Of a stretch of 20,658 bases of DNA, positions 1-8,313 are shown piece by piece. The stretch comes from an uncultured Eubacteriales bacterium. Its GTDB lineage: Bacteria; Bacillota; Clostridia; Monoglobales; Monoglobaceae. The translations under genes and the position numbers were made by a program. The notes under the pieces were generated by a model. That model was not told the DNA's origin, did no database searches, and worked only from the letters and a program-made list of their open reading frames with translations. Location of the stretch: assembly GCA_900552305.1 (NCBI GenBank), contig URZD01000010.1:1-20658 (forward strand), in the 5' to 3' direction. Position 1 is the first letter of the stretch, and every line of letters starts with the position of its first letter.

Positions 1-1
1 C

Positions 2-292
2 GAATGGGCAATGAATGATATTCAAGTCATCTGCAATATGGGTATTATGCAGGGCGTTGGCGATAACAGATTTGCGCCAAAGGAGTTATATACCACCGAA
101 CAGGCGATTGCAACGCTTGTGAGAGTATATAATAATTCTTCAAAATCAAATGATATATCAAACGCCGAGAATGTTGTTAATGAAAAATTTATGGTTTTAT
201 CATTGCCTTGGGGTGAAAAGTGGAAAAATATAAAAAACGTTCTGCTCTTTCAACAGCAAGCGTGGTTGTCGATGACGGTAACAGATTTGTAA
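2..292 (+). CDS. C-terminal fragment of an SLH-domain surface protein (5' end outside window)
   Basis: The frame is open from the first bases of the window, so the gene starts to the left; the ATG at 11 is internal. The opening residues E-W-A, followed by the GIMQGVGDNRFAP motif and a T-T-E-Q-A...L-V-R-V-Y helix, match the end of an S-layer homology domain. Such domains bind secondary cell-wall polymer and hold secreted proteins on Gram-positive surfaces. After the SLH motif come about 20 Asn/Ser-rich residues and then a stretch that does not look like native protein, ending at a TGA-free run closed by TAA at 290-292. A neighbouring frame continues with far more protein-like sequence (next entry), so the last 20 or so residues here are probably the product of a frameshift. 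The SLH call is firm; the exact end is not. Confidence 0.7.
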   Translation, partial: EWAMNDIQVICNMGIMQGVGDNRFAPKELYTTEQAIATLVRVYNNSSKSNDISNAENVVNEKFMVLSLPWGEKWKNIKNVLLFQQQAWLSMTVTDL

Positions 293-348
293 TTGAGATA
301 AGCAATGCTGAATTGGGGGGGGGTGAACGGAATAATGAGATTATTTAA
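217..348 (+). pseudogene. Out-of-frame continuation of the SLH-protein gene
   Basis: In frame 1, directly after a TGA at 214-216, an open stretch reads K-V-E-K-Y-K-K-R-S-A-L-S-T-A-S, then V-V-V-D-D-G-N-R-F-V-I-E-I-S-N-A-E. This alternating hydrophobic/polar pattern looks like a beta-strand segment and is more natural than the overlapping tail of the upstream frame. It has no start codon or ribosome binding site of its own. The simplest reading is that a one-base indel somewhere around 180-240, where A and G runs occur, split one gene. A run of nine G residues lies at 315-323 within this segment, shortly before the stop at 346-348. This may be true gene decay, phase variation or a sequencing error; the sequence alone does not decide. 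Confidence 0.45.
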
Positions 349-350
349 CT

Positions 351-400
351 TGTTGTTCTTACATAATTGCAGCAGATGATGCGTTTTTATAAGAACAACA
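351..400. repeat. 11-bp inverted repeat with 28-nt loop
   Basis: TGTTGTTCTTA at 351-361 is the exact reverse complement of TAAGAACAACA at 390-400. The arms are AT-rich, the loop is long and no T tract follows, so it would be a weak terminator. It lies between the broken SLH gene and the TetR promoter. It could be a regulator site, a terminator remnant or chance. Confidence 0.4.
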
Positions 401-464
401 TAACCGCAGGTTAAAATGCACAGTATTTTTATCAAAAGTTTATTATAAATTTTGAAAAATTCTA

Positions 465-493
465 TTGAAATAAAAAAGGTTTAATGCTATAAT
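465..493 (+). promoter_or_regulatory. Promoter of the TetR-giant protein operon
   Basis: TTGAAA at 465-470 is followed after exactly 17 bp by TATAAT at 488-493. TG sits at 485-486, giving an extended -10 (TGCTATAAT). This is close to the sigma-A consensus and should be strong when unrepressed. The -10 box is the left edge of the inverted repeat described next. It is the only convincing promoter seen before the two giant genes. Confidence 0.8.
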
Positions 494-518
494 TTATTTA
501 TCAATTAATAAATTATAG
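487..518. promoter_or_regulatory. Probable TetR-family operator (12-bp perfect inverted repeat over the -10 box)
   Basis: CTATAATTTATT at 487-498 and AATAAATTATAG at 507-518 are perfect reverse complements separated by 8 bp. The left arm contains the whole -10 hexamer, and the right arm ends at the ribosome binding site GGGAGG (518-523). A dimeric repressor bound here would block RNA polymerase. TetR-family regulators commonly repress their own promoters through such palindromes, and a TetR gene starts 10 bp downstream. That this protein binds here is inference. Confidence 0.7.
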
Positions 519-527
519 GGAGGTCAA

Positions 528-1118
528 ATGAGAAGCGCAGGGTATAAGGAAGAAAAGAAGAAGGAAATAATGCAAAAATGCTTTGAATGTTACTGTGACA
601 ACGGGCTCAGGAACACGGGCATAAAGGAACTTGGGAAATACTGCGGCATGACAAGCGCCAACTTATATGCGTACTTTGACAATGTGGATGATCTGATTGT
701 GCAGTCTACCGCATACTGCATGGCAAAGGTGGAAGATGAGTTTATGGCTCTGGCGCCGGAAAATCCGCGGGATATTTTAAGATTTATAGATGAAGTACCG
801 TATTGGACGGCTGAACATCACGGCAAAAAATACCGTCTGATGTATCAGGTATACACACATCCGAAATATGTCGAACACGGCAAAAGGTTTGTCAACGGAG
901 TGAGCGAGCGTTATACGGAGTATGCGCGTGAGCTTTCGCCGAGACTCGGTGTTCCCGTTGATATTTTATCGGGTTTTATATTTATCTTCGTGCGTGCGGC
1001 AGTACATTTTGCACTGTTTGAGGATGAGTATTATATGAAAATGCAGATGGAGGCGCTGAAGCTTTCGGTATTTTCGGTGATCAAAAATTTTAAAAAAGAA
1101 GGGATTGAGAAAGAGTGA
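528..1118 (+). CDS. TetR/AcrR-family transcriptional regulator
   Basis: This 196-residue protein has the usual TetR length and layout. The N-terminal DNA-binding domain covers roughly residues 8-57, with the helix-turn-helix around GIKELGKYCGMTSANLYAYF and the conserved Y-x-Y-F turn before D-D-L-I. The remainder is a helical ligand-binding and dimerisation domain with no recognisable ligand signature. The ATG at 528 is preceded by GGGAGG four bases upstream of it. The stop overlaps the start of the next gene (GTGA), so the two are translationally coupled and in one operon. An inverted repeat over its own promoter suggests autorepression and hence control of the downstream giant surface proteins. 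The inducer is unknown; a cell-wall, sugar or stress signal would be a guess. Confidence 0.9.
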   Translation: MRSAGYKEEKKKEIMQKCFECYCDNGLRNTGIKELGKYCGMTSANLYAYFDNVDDLIVQSTAYCMAKVEDEFMALAPENPRDILRFIDEVPYWTAEHHGKKYRLMYQVYTHPKYVEHGKRFVNGVSERYTEYARELSPRLGVPVDILSGFIFIFVRAAVHFALFEDEYYMKMQMEALKLSVFSVIKNFKKEGIEKE

Positions 1119-4100
1119 AGCTGAGAAGATTATTGTGTGCTTTGCTTGCGGTTTGCATACTTATACCGTTTAATTACGTTATGCCCGCATCGGCCGATAC
1201 CGATTGGGAATACAAAGTAACGGTAACCACTGCAACGGGCGGAAGCGATCCGCACACCAAAAAAGGTGCAATTCAAGTCACGCTTAAATTCAACGGCGGC
1301 GACGAGGGCGGAAAGCTTGACGACGGCGTAAACAAAAAAGGCGCCGATGCAAAATACAGCACGAAATCCTCCCGTGCACCGTGGACGCTTGATTCTATTA
1401 CGCTTAAAAACAATACCAAAGACGGATACAAAATACACCGTATCAGAATAGAAGTCAGCAAAAGCGGTAAATCAAAAAACATTCTCGACTGGTATCCCGG
1501 AAATTCAAATGACACCAGCAGCGGTGAATGGATTGACAAGGATAACGGACGTAAAGAGTCGTATACGGTTTACACCGGCACAAAAAGAAAAATTTACCAA
1601 GCCGGAAACTTTTATGATGAATTTGGCAAGGACATCTTTATTGAAACCATGGGAGAGAGCGGAAATATAAGTCATAAATGGGACTGCAAAATTAGCGACA
1701 GTTATGCGGATATTATGGGTTCGTCATATAACTGTATGGAATACCCGGACGCACCGGAGATTGAAATTTCGGTAGGCGGCAAAAAGGGCGACAATTCAAA
1801 GATAACCAAAAGCGAACTTGAGAAAAACGGATTTCAGTTTTTTAATGACAAAGATAACGGCTTCGGTTATACTGCCAACCGCCTTTTGGTTTCGCAGTAT
1901 ATGAATAAAAACAATATATACAGCATTGACATCGGTTTTAACATTAAGTTCCCGCCTGAAAGTACCTCTATGTACGGCGGTATATTCTATAGCGGTACTT
2001 CCACTGTTATACACCGTAATGCTTTCGCACTGGAGAGTGTAAATTTCAGCAGTAACTACTACCATGCCGGTACGGACAATTATTTCTACAACAACTCGGG
2101 AGACAAAAAAATATCCGTTACCGCGAACATTAAGACCACAGGAAGCAGCTCGGATTACGGATCCGGCGCTCTTAAGGACTCAACGCTTTATTTTGATAAA
2201 GCTTATCTGAAAGCCGGAGATAATACAGTCATTAATGCCGCAGATTCGTCGGGTAAACCGATTTCGTCCGTAAAGGTTGACGACGGAAAATCGTTTAAGC
2301 TTGAATTTCCGTATACCGAGGGATTGGATTCGCAAAATGCCGGCGTGGCGTTTATGTTTGAAAACGCAAGGCTGAGGTATACGCCGTATACCGGAGAAGA
2401 AGAGGAACTCAGAATGTGGGACGAAAACTACAACATTCCGGGATTTTCCAACAGGTCAATCGGCGGTTACCTTATGTCGACTCACAAAATCGACTCGCAA
2501 AACCCGATTGTTGCAGTATCTCCGGCAGACGGTACCGATTTGAACAAATGGAACAAAACGGTTACGTTATCCGCCGTGCCGAGTGAAGATATTTATTCGC
2601 AAACTGCAAGCGGACTCACACGGGGTCTTTTGGATATGAATCTCAGCGACGGTACAAACGCACCGGCAATTTACAGATTTAACTATACGGAGCAGAACCC
2701 CGGCACAGCATCATCAATGCAGAAGGCGCCTGCGCTTAAAAGTCTGTCACAGAAAATCACTTTGGCGCTCCGCGACAAGGTAGAGGGCAATTTTGACCTC
2801 GTTTTTTCGGGTTACGATTATGCAGGAAATCGGCTCAAAACCGTGTATAAGGGAATAAAGCTTGATAATAAGGCTCCCGAAGTGACGGTTACGGAAAAAG
2901 CCAATCCAAAGATTGACGGCAAAAAAGGCAATATATATAACGTGAAAATTTCAGACGCGTCGGGAACCGGCAGACTTTATTATATGTTTACCAAAAAGAA
3001 CATTGCCGATATTCCCGAATATGACGGTTCGGGAAGTCTGACAAGCGGAGATATGGACACTACGCTTGACAAATGGGCATATATAGAGCAGAAAGATACC
3101 GAAAACGGCAAAACCGCCGCTGCGTATCTGGAGGTTGAAAAAGGACAGACTTTTATAGGACATCTTGTATACTTTGCGGTTGATGAAGCAGGCAACAAAA
3201 CAAATATCTCTGTAGAGGATATAAATATAAACAATGAAGACACTGCATATGACATAACACCGAAAAACCCCGCCAAGCCGCGTTCATCGTATGACATTTC
3301 CGTTACAACAAACGGAAACAACAAGGTTTACTACAGTTGGAAAAATTATGTAAAAGACGAAGCAACGGGAAAAATGAAAGAAAATTACATAGTCAAAGAT
3401 AAACTGTACAACGGAATTATCGAAACGGCAAAAGACGAGGCTACCAAAAACTTAAACGGAACGTACATTCTTGAATGTATAATCGTACCTCCGTCCGGCA
3501 AAAGCATACCGTGTGTTCCGGTAAGCTATGCTTTTGACAATGAAGGACCTGTAATAAATGTCACACCCGCCGGAGGCGACACTTATAAGTCAAGTCAGAC
3601 GGTTACCGTTTATGCAACGGATATGTCTGACATCGTGTCGGCAACGGCAAAGATTGTAACTCCCGACGGAAGGGATATTGAGGGCAGAGGAGAAACCGCG
3701 CTCAGCATTGCAAACGGCATACTTTCGCAGAATGTGAATATTTCGGATATTGCCGGCGGCGCTTATGTACTCAAAGTTACGGCAACCGACACAAACGGAC
3801 TTTCCGCGACAGAAATTTCCAAACCGTTCTTTATAAGAAACAGCAAGCCGACAGGCACGGTGGATGTGTCAGGCAACATCAGGCACAACGGCAGAGCGCT
3901 CATATCCGACGGCAAAATCAAGCTTGATTTTGACATTACCGAGGATTTTGCAAATTCGTCCGCTGCCGGAAATCAGGCATTGTACTACAGTGTAAGCACA
4001 ACGGCGGGCGAATACGGCGAATGGCTAAAGGCAGGCGCTGTAAAATCAAACGGAAATACACTTACTGCCAACTTAACCGTTGACGCACCGGAAATTGCGC

Positions 4101-7100
4101 TTACGGACGGAGAAAACACAATATTTGTGCAGACTGCAATATGTCACGAAGACGCAGACAAGACAAAGATAGACCTGACCACGGTTAAAAATGATGAAAT
4201 CGTGCTTTATTACGACAGCAGTGCACCTGACGCAACGCTCGTTATAAACGATATTCACACAACCGACAGCATATCGGGCAAAATATATGTGAGCGACAAT
4301 CTCGGAGCAGGCGTTACCGCGGTATGCAATGACGATACAATCAAAATCGGTGAATTTGCAAACGGCGCGTTTGACATCACCGCTTTGAAGAACACCGGCA
4401 AGGATACTCTGATAACCGTATCGGACAAAGCGGGCAACAAGACCTATATCAAGCCTGTTATCAGGGGAATTGACGCGGAAGCTCCCGAAGTGGAAATTAC
4501 TTCTTCGGAAAGAATGTCGGGTGAGAGAAAAGACGCTCTGGCAACGGTTAAAATCAGCGGAGTATTGCCCGAAACCGTAAAATTCGCATTTATTCCGCAG
4601 GATAAAGTATCCGGCGGAAATATCCCGGAGGAGTATTTCAAAGAAAATATTCCGGACGGCGATTTCTATAAGGTTACGCAGGCACGCACCGAGGATGGCG
4701 AATGGGACGGCGAATACAACATTATATATAATGTAGAAATTTCGGGAATTACCGATACACGTTACCTCGGCGTACGTTCCTCGGACAGCCTCGGAAACAC
4801 TAATGACGTTATATTTGAAACACCGCTTGTTTCGCAGGACGCAGAGCTCACCGCAGTGACAACGGTGAGTCCTAAGGAAACCGCGGCAAGAACGGTTGCG
4901 CGCGTAAGCTACAACGTTCCCGTCTACACACTTCCGCAGGATAAAATAGTGGATGAAAACAGTGATGTTGTTAAAAACAACACTCTTGAAATCGACGAAG
5001 ATATCTGGAAAACTCTTTCCGCAGCCGAAAAGGTTGAAGCAGCAAACTTTGAGCTTGCGAAACAATATGCTTTGTCGTATTCCGACAAACATACATTCTC
5101 GGCAGGAGAAAACAAGGTTTACGACTTATACACCGCAGATGATCTTGGCAGAACGAAACACCTCACAGCTGAAGTCAGCGATGTTACATTCAATGCACAG
5201 AGCGATATCAAAGCGGGGGTTTACTTTAAGGAATGGCCGGATCCGTACACTTACAATTATATCCCGGTTAAAAACGAAGAAATATGTGCTGAAATCGCAC
5301 AGTCAAGCGATGACTATTATGTAATAGTCGAGGCAGACGGCGGCGACGGAAATACACTGTATCTGCCCGAAGAAACAACCATTATTGAAGCACGGTACAC
5401 AAACGGTCTTATATTCAGCGAATATTCGTCAAAAGATTATGCGGTTTACTCAAGAGAACCGTCGGAGGACGATCCGTATGATAATGGCGAAATAAAGGGT
5501 TATACGAAGCTTGTGTACAGTCTGAAACCTATCGAAATCGACGACGGCAGCGGATATTACAGGCTTTCGGACGTTACCGAGCGTATCATAAACGTTCGTG
5601 CGTTCCAGAGAAATGCAGACATCAGCGACCCTGGTCAGGTGGCGGAAAGAAGCGTTGTTTTAAGCGGTATTGACAATGATGCTCCGATAATTAAATGGTC
5701 GGTTACTCCGGAGGTCTTAACCTATGAAACGGTTGATTACGGAAACGGCGAATTTTATACCGCGCTCGTACCGCATCCCACACCCGGAGATGTAACATAT
5801 ACACTCCGTGCGCAGGATAAGGAATCGGGCATAGGCAAGATACTGGCAGTGGTGTATATGACGCCAGACGGCGGTTATGAAGAGGTTTACGTTCCTATGA
5901 CGGATGAAAACGGAAACCCCACAGAATACTGGAGCTGGGACGGAAACGAGCATATGGGCGGCGTTGAAGAATATGACGAAGAAAACGGAGCGCCTGTTTT
6001 AGCGGCAAAACCTATTCCCGTCAAGATTGAATACTTCGGCGACGGCGACATATACGGTGAAAAAACACTTACCTATACCTTCACCGACGCTTATTCGCTA
6101 AAGAATGCGGGAATATTTACAAACACCTGCGGCGCAGACGCATACCCCGGAATCTATTTCAGAGCCGGAGGCGATGGCGGCGGAAGCGAGAGCGGACTTT
6201 CGACAGTCGGCATAATTTACAAAATGCCTATAGAAGAGGGCAAGGACTACAATGTCAAATACTTCTTTGAAAATTCCGAAGGCAGCTGGGAAGAATTTAC
6301 CGACATTGAAAATACATATCACAAAAATGCAAAAGCGGTAATAGAGATTCCGGAAGGAAGCCGCGGAGAAGAAAGAGGACTTGCGGTTACAAACAACAAC
6401 AGAAGCAATGAGAAGATATTAAACAGCTACCAAAATGAGTTTACCTTCAATCTCAAAGATAAGTACAACTATCGCGCAGACGTTAACATTTCGCTCAAAA
6501 ACTTTGACAACGAACCGGGTACGGTTGATTACAAGCTTTCGACAACATCAAAGACAAATAAACCCGTTGAGGTTACCGTTACCGTTTCGGACGCAAAAAG
6601 CGGAATAGGAACAGTTAAGCTTACAAGCGGAGCGGATGAAGTTACACTTACTAAGGCTGAAGAATATGAGCTCGGCGCCGAGGGAACGGAAAAAGTAAAA
6701 TATGCGGTATACAAAGGCTATATTTCTCAAAACGGCACATACAGTATAACGCTTTTTGACAAGGTTGCAAACAAAACGGTAAAAAGCTTTAACATTAAAA
6801 ACATCAACACTGTTATACCTGAGGCGACAGTTACCTACAGCACGGAGGAATATACCTCGCGTCCGGTAAACGCAACCGTAAGCTTTTCAAAACCGAATGT
6901 AAAGATTGTAAACATTGAACCTGTCGCACCGCTTACGGCGGCGGATTACAGCGTAAATTACAACACATCTGTCATAACGTTTACAAAATCGGGAACTGTC
7001 GGAGTTTGCTATGAGGACGATTACGGCAATTCAAACAGTGATAATCCGCTTATTGTGGCAGTAAAAAACATTGACAAAACTCCTCCTGTTCTCGAACCGG

Positions 7101-8296
7101 TATATGATACAACCACAGACCCGTCGGTTGTTTCGGTAACCTTTGATAAGGTTGACGTTCTGACAAGCGCAATGGATCTGCAAAGAAAAGAATCCGGCAT
7201 ATTCGTAACTTACGGCGGTATAACAAAGCCGGTTGCGGATGAGGACGGGAATAAAAACAGCTACACATTCTACGAAAACGGCAACTATACCTTTAAGGTT
7301 CATGACAAAGAAGGTCTGTCGTCTTTCGTTTCAATCAACATTGACGGTATAGACAAAAAGGCTCCGAAAATCACAAGTGTAAAATGGAGCTATGATTATG
7401 ACGAGTTTGACGGCGAAAACTGGGTTACAAAAACCGCAAACGGGCAGAAAACTTCCGTTGACGGTACGGCAGGATATATCGTAGGCTCGGATATACACAA
7501 GATTACAAACAAAGACGTTACGGTAACTGTAGAAACCGATGACGATACGCGTCTTATCGGCAGCAATGACGGTTATGACAATGTAAAGGAAAAGGTTTAC
7601 GACCGGAACGGACTGTTTATTTTCAACACGGAAAAGAAAAACGGACTTACGGCAAGCTACGGCGTCGATATTGAGATTATCGACAAGACCGCACCTGTAA
7701 TAGACCTTTCGGAACTGGGAGCGGAAATGGTATTTTATGAAAATCCAAAAATGAACTCCGACTATGACATAAGTATGCTCAAATATGTAAAGGACGGCAA
7801 GTACACTGCATATAAGGCATATGATGTGTTTAACGGCAAAAAGACAGACCTTACCGAAAATGTAGAGATAGACTGGGGCGGATTTAATGCAAGCGATTTG
7901 AGCCAAAACAAATTTGACTCAAGCAAACCGTATACAGTTACCTACAAGGTAACGGATTCGGCTCATAACACAATGGCTGCAAAGAGAACAATCCGTCTTG
8001 TGGGCATTAATGACACGGTCGCATTTGTAAACGGCTCGCTTCCGGACTTTGCCGGACGAAGCGAAGTTATCGGCAGCGGTATAAAAATATCGCTTGCAAA
8101 CTTTGCCGGAACAGCATATGTAAGATACCAAAGCGGCGTTAAAACAATGGGACAGATGAAAAAAGACGGCATAATGGTAAGTAAAAACGAAAACGGCGAT
8201 TTTGAGGTTCAGGACCTTTCCGAAGGCTGGTATACCTTCTATGTTCAGACCGACAAGCGCGATTACTTTACACTTTGCGTATATCTAAGTAATTAA
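1115..8296 (+). CDS. Giant secreted protein of Ig-like modules (2393 aa), no visible anchor
   Basis: The start is GTG at 1115, overlapping the TetR stop, with an AGAAGGG ribosome site near 1097. Residues 1-28 form a signal peptide: M-K-L-R-R, a hydrophobic core, then P-A-S-A before D-T-D, a good signal peptidase I site. Residues 29 to about 450 are beta-rich with no family I can name; the first 100 or so faintly resemble a PLAT-type sandwich. From about 460 to 2300 run Ig-like modules of uneven length. Their seams carry D-x-x-A-P-x-V-type motifs near residues 460, 583, 809, 1120, 1520, 1987, 2078 and 2190, and strands such as DKAGNK, DEAGNK and DYAGN typical of bacterial Ig-like domains. The last 100 residues form a distinct domain. 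There is no SLH, LPXTG, transmembrane or catalytic motif. A stalk, adhesin or scaffold role is likely, perhaps held at the surface through the next gene's product. Function is unproven. Confidence 0.85.
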   Translation: MKLRRLLCALLAVCILIPFNYVMPASADTDWEYKVTVTTATGGSDPHTKKGAIQVTLKFNGGDEGGKLDDGVNKKGADAKYSTKSSRAPWTLDSITLKNNTKDGYKIHRIRIEVSKSGKSKNILDWYPGNSNDTSSGEWIDKDNGRKESYTVYTGTKRKIYQAGNFYDEFGKDIFIETMGESGNISHKWDCKISDSYADIMGSSYNCMEYPDAPEIEISVGGKKGDNSKITKSELEKNGFQFFNDKDNGFGYTANRLLVSQYMNKNNIYSIDIGFNIKFPPESTSMYGGIFYSGTSTVIHRNAFALESVNFSSNYYHAGTDNYFYNNSGDKKISVTANIKTTGSSSDYGSGALKDSTLYFDKAYLKAGDNTVINAADSSGKPISSVKVDDGKSFKLEFPYTEGLDSQNAGVAFMFENARLRYTPYTGEEEELRMWDENYNIPGFSNRSIGGYLMSTHKIDSQNPIVAVSPADGTDLNKWNKTVTLSAVPSEDIYSQTASGLTRGLLDMNLSDGTNAPAIYRFNYTEQNPGTASSMQKAPALKSLSQKITLALRDKVEGNFDLVFSGYDYAGNRLKTVYKGIKLDNKAPEVTVTEKANPKIDGKKGNIYNVKISDASGTGRLYYMFTKKNIADIPEYDGSGSLTSGDMDTTLDKWAYIEQKDTENGKTAAAYLEVEKGQTFIGHLVYFAVDEAGNKTNISVEDININNEDTAYDITPKNPAKPRSSYDISVTTNGNNKVYYSWKNYVKDEATGKMKENYIVKDKLYNGIIETAKDEATKNLNGTYILECIIVPPSGKSIPCVPVSYAFDNEGPVINVTPAGGDTYKSSQTVTVYATDMSDIVSATAKIVTPDGRDIEGRGETALSIANGILSQNVNISDIAGGAYVLKVTATDTNGLSATEISKPFFIRNSKPTGTVDVSGNIRHNGRALISDGKIKLDFDITEDFANSSAAGNQALYYSVSTTAGEYGEWLKAGAVKSNGNTLTANLTVDAPEIALTDGENTIFVQTAICHEDADKTKIDLTTVKNDEIVLYYDSSAPDATLVINDIHTTDSISGKIYVSDNLGAGVTAVCNDDTIKIGEFANGAFDITALKNTGKDTLITVSDKAGNKTYIKPVIRGIDAEAPEVEITSSERMSGERKDALATVKISGVLPETVKFAFIPQDKVSGGNIPEEYFKENIPDGDFYKVTQARTEDGEWDGEYNIIYNVEISGITDTRYLGVRSSDSLGNTNDVIFETPLVSQDAELTAVTTVSPKETAARTVARVSYNVPVYTLPQDKIVDENSDVVKNNTLEIDEDIWKTLSAAEKVEAANFELAKQYALSYSDKHTFSAGENKVYDLYTADDLGRTKHLTAEVSDVTFNAQSDIKAGVYFKEWPDPYTYNYIPVKNEEICAEIAQSSDDYYVIVEADGGDGNTLYLPEETTIIEARYTNGLIFSEYSSKDYAVYSREPSEDDPYDNGEIKGYTKLVYSLKPIEIDDGSGYYRLSDVTERIINVRAFQRNADISDPGQVAERSVVLSGIDNDAPIIKWSVTPEVLTYETVDYGNGEFYTALVPHPTPGDVTYTLRAQDKESGIGKILAVVYMTPDGGYEEVYVPMTDENGNPTEYWSWDGNEHMGGVEEYDEENGAPVLAAKPIPVKIEYFGDGDIYGEKTLTYTFTDAYSLKNAGIFTNTCGADAYPGIYFRAGGDGGGSESGLSTVGIIYKMPIEEGKDYNVKYFFENSEGSWEEFTDIENTYHKNAKAVIEIPEGSRGEERGLAVTNNNRSNEKILNSYQNEFTFNLKDKYNYRADVNISLKNFDNEPGTVDYKLSTTSKTNKPVEVTVTVSDAKSGIGTVKLTSGADEVTLTKAEEYELGAEGTEKVKYAVYKGYISQNGTYSITLFDKVANKTVKSFNIKNINTVIPEATVTYSTEEYTSRPVNATVSFSKPNVKIVNIEPVAPLTAADYSVNYNTSVITFTKSGTVGVCYEDDYGNSNSDNPLIVAVKNIDKTPPVLEPVYDTTTDPSVVSVTFDKVDVLTSAMDLQRKESGIFVTYGGITKPVADEDGNKNSYTFYENGNYTFKVHDKEGLSSFVSINIDGIDKKAPKITSVKWSYDYDEFDGENWVTKTANGQKTSVDGTAGYIVGSDIHKITNKDVTVTVETDDDTRLIGSNDGYDNVKEKVYDRNGLFIFNTEKKNGLTASYGVDIEIIDKTAPVIDLSELGAEMVFYENPKMNSDYDISMLKYVKDGKYTAYKAYDVFNGKKTDLTENVEIDWGGFNASDLSQNKFDSSKPYTVTYKVTDSAHNTMAAKRTIRLVGINDTVAFVNGSLPDFAGRSEVIGSGIKISLANFAGTAYVRYQSGVKTMGQMKKDGIMVSKNENGDFEVQDLSEGWYTFYVQTDKRDYFTLCVYLSN

Positions 8297-8313
8297 GGGG
8301 GGAATGAAAAAGA

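Noticed and set aside
4073..5092. 339-codon reverse-strand open frame antisense to the first giant gene
   Set aside because: Cys/Arg/Phe-rich shadow of a well-formed forward gene, with no domain or ribosome site.
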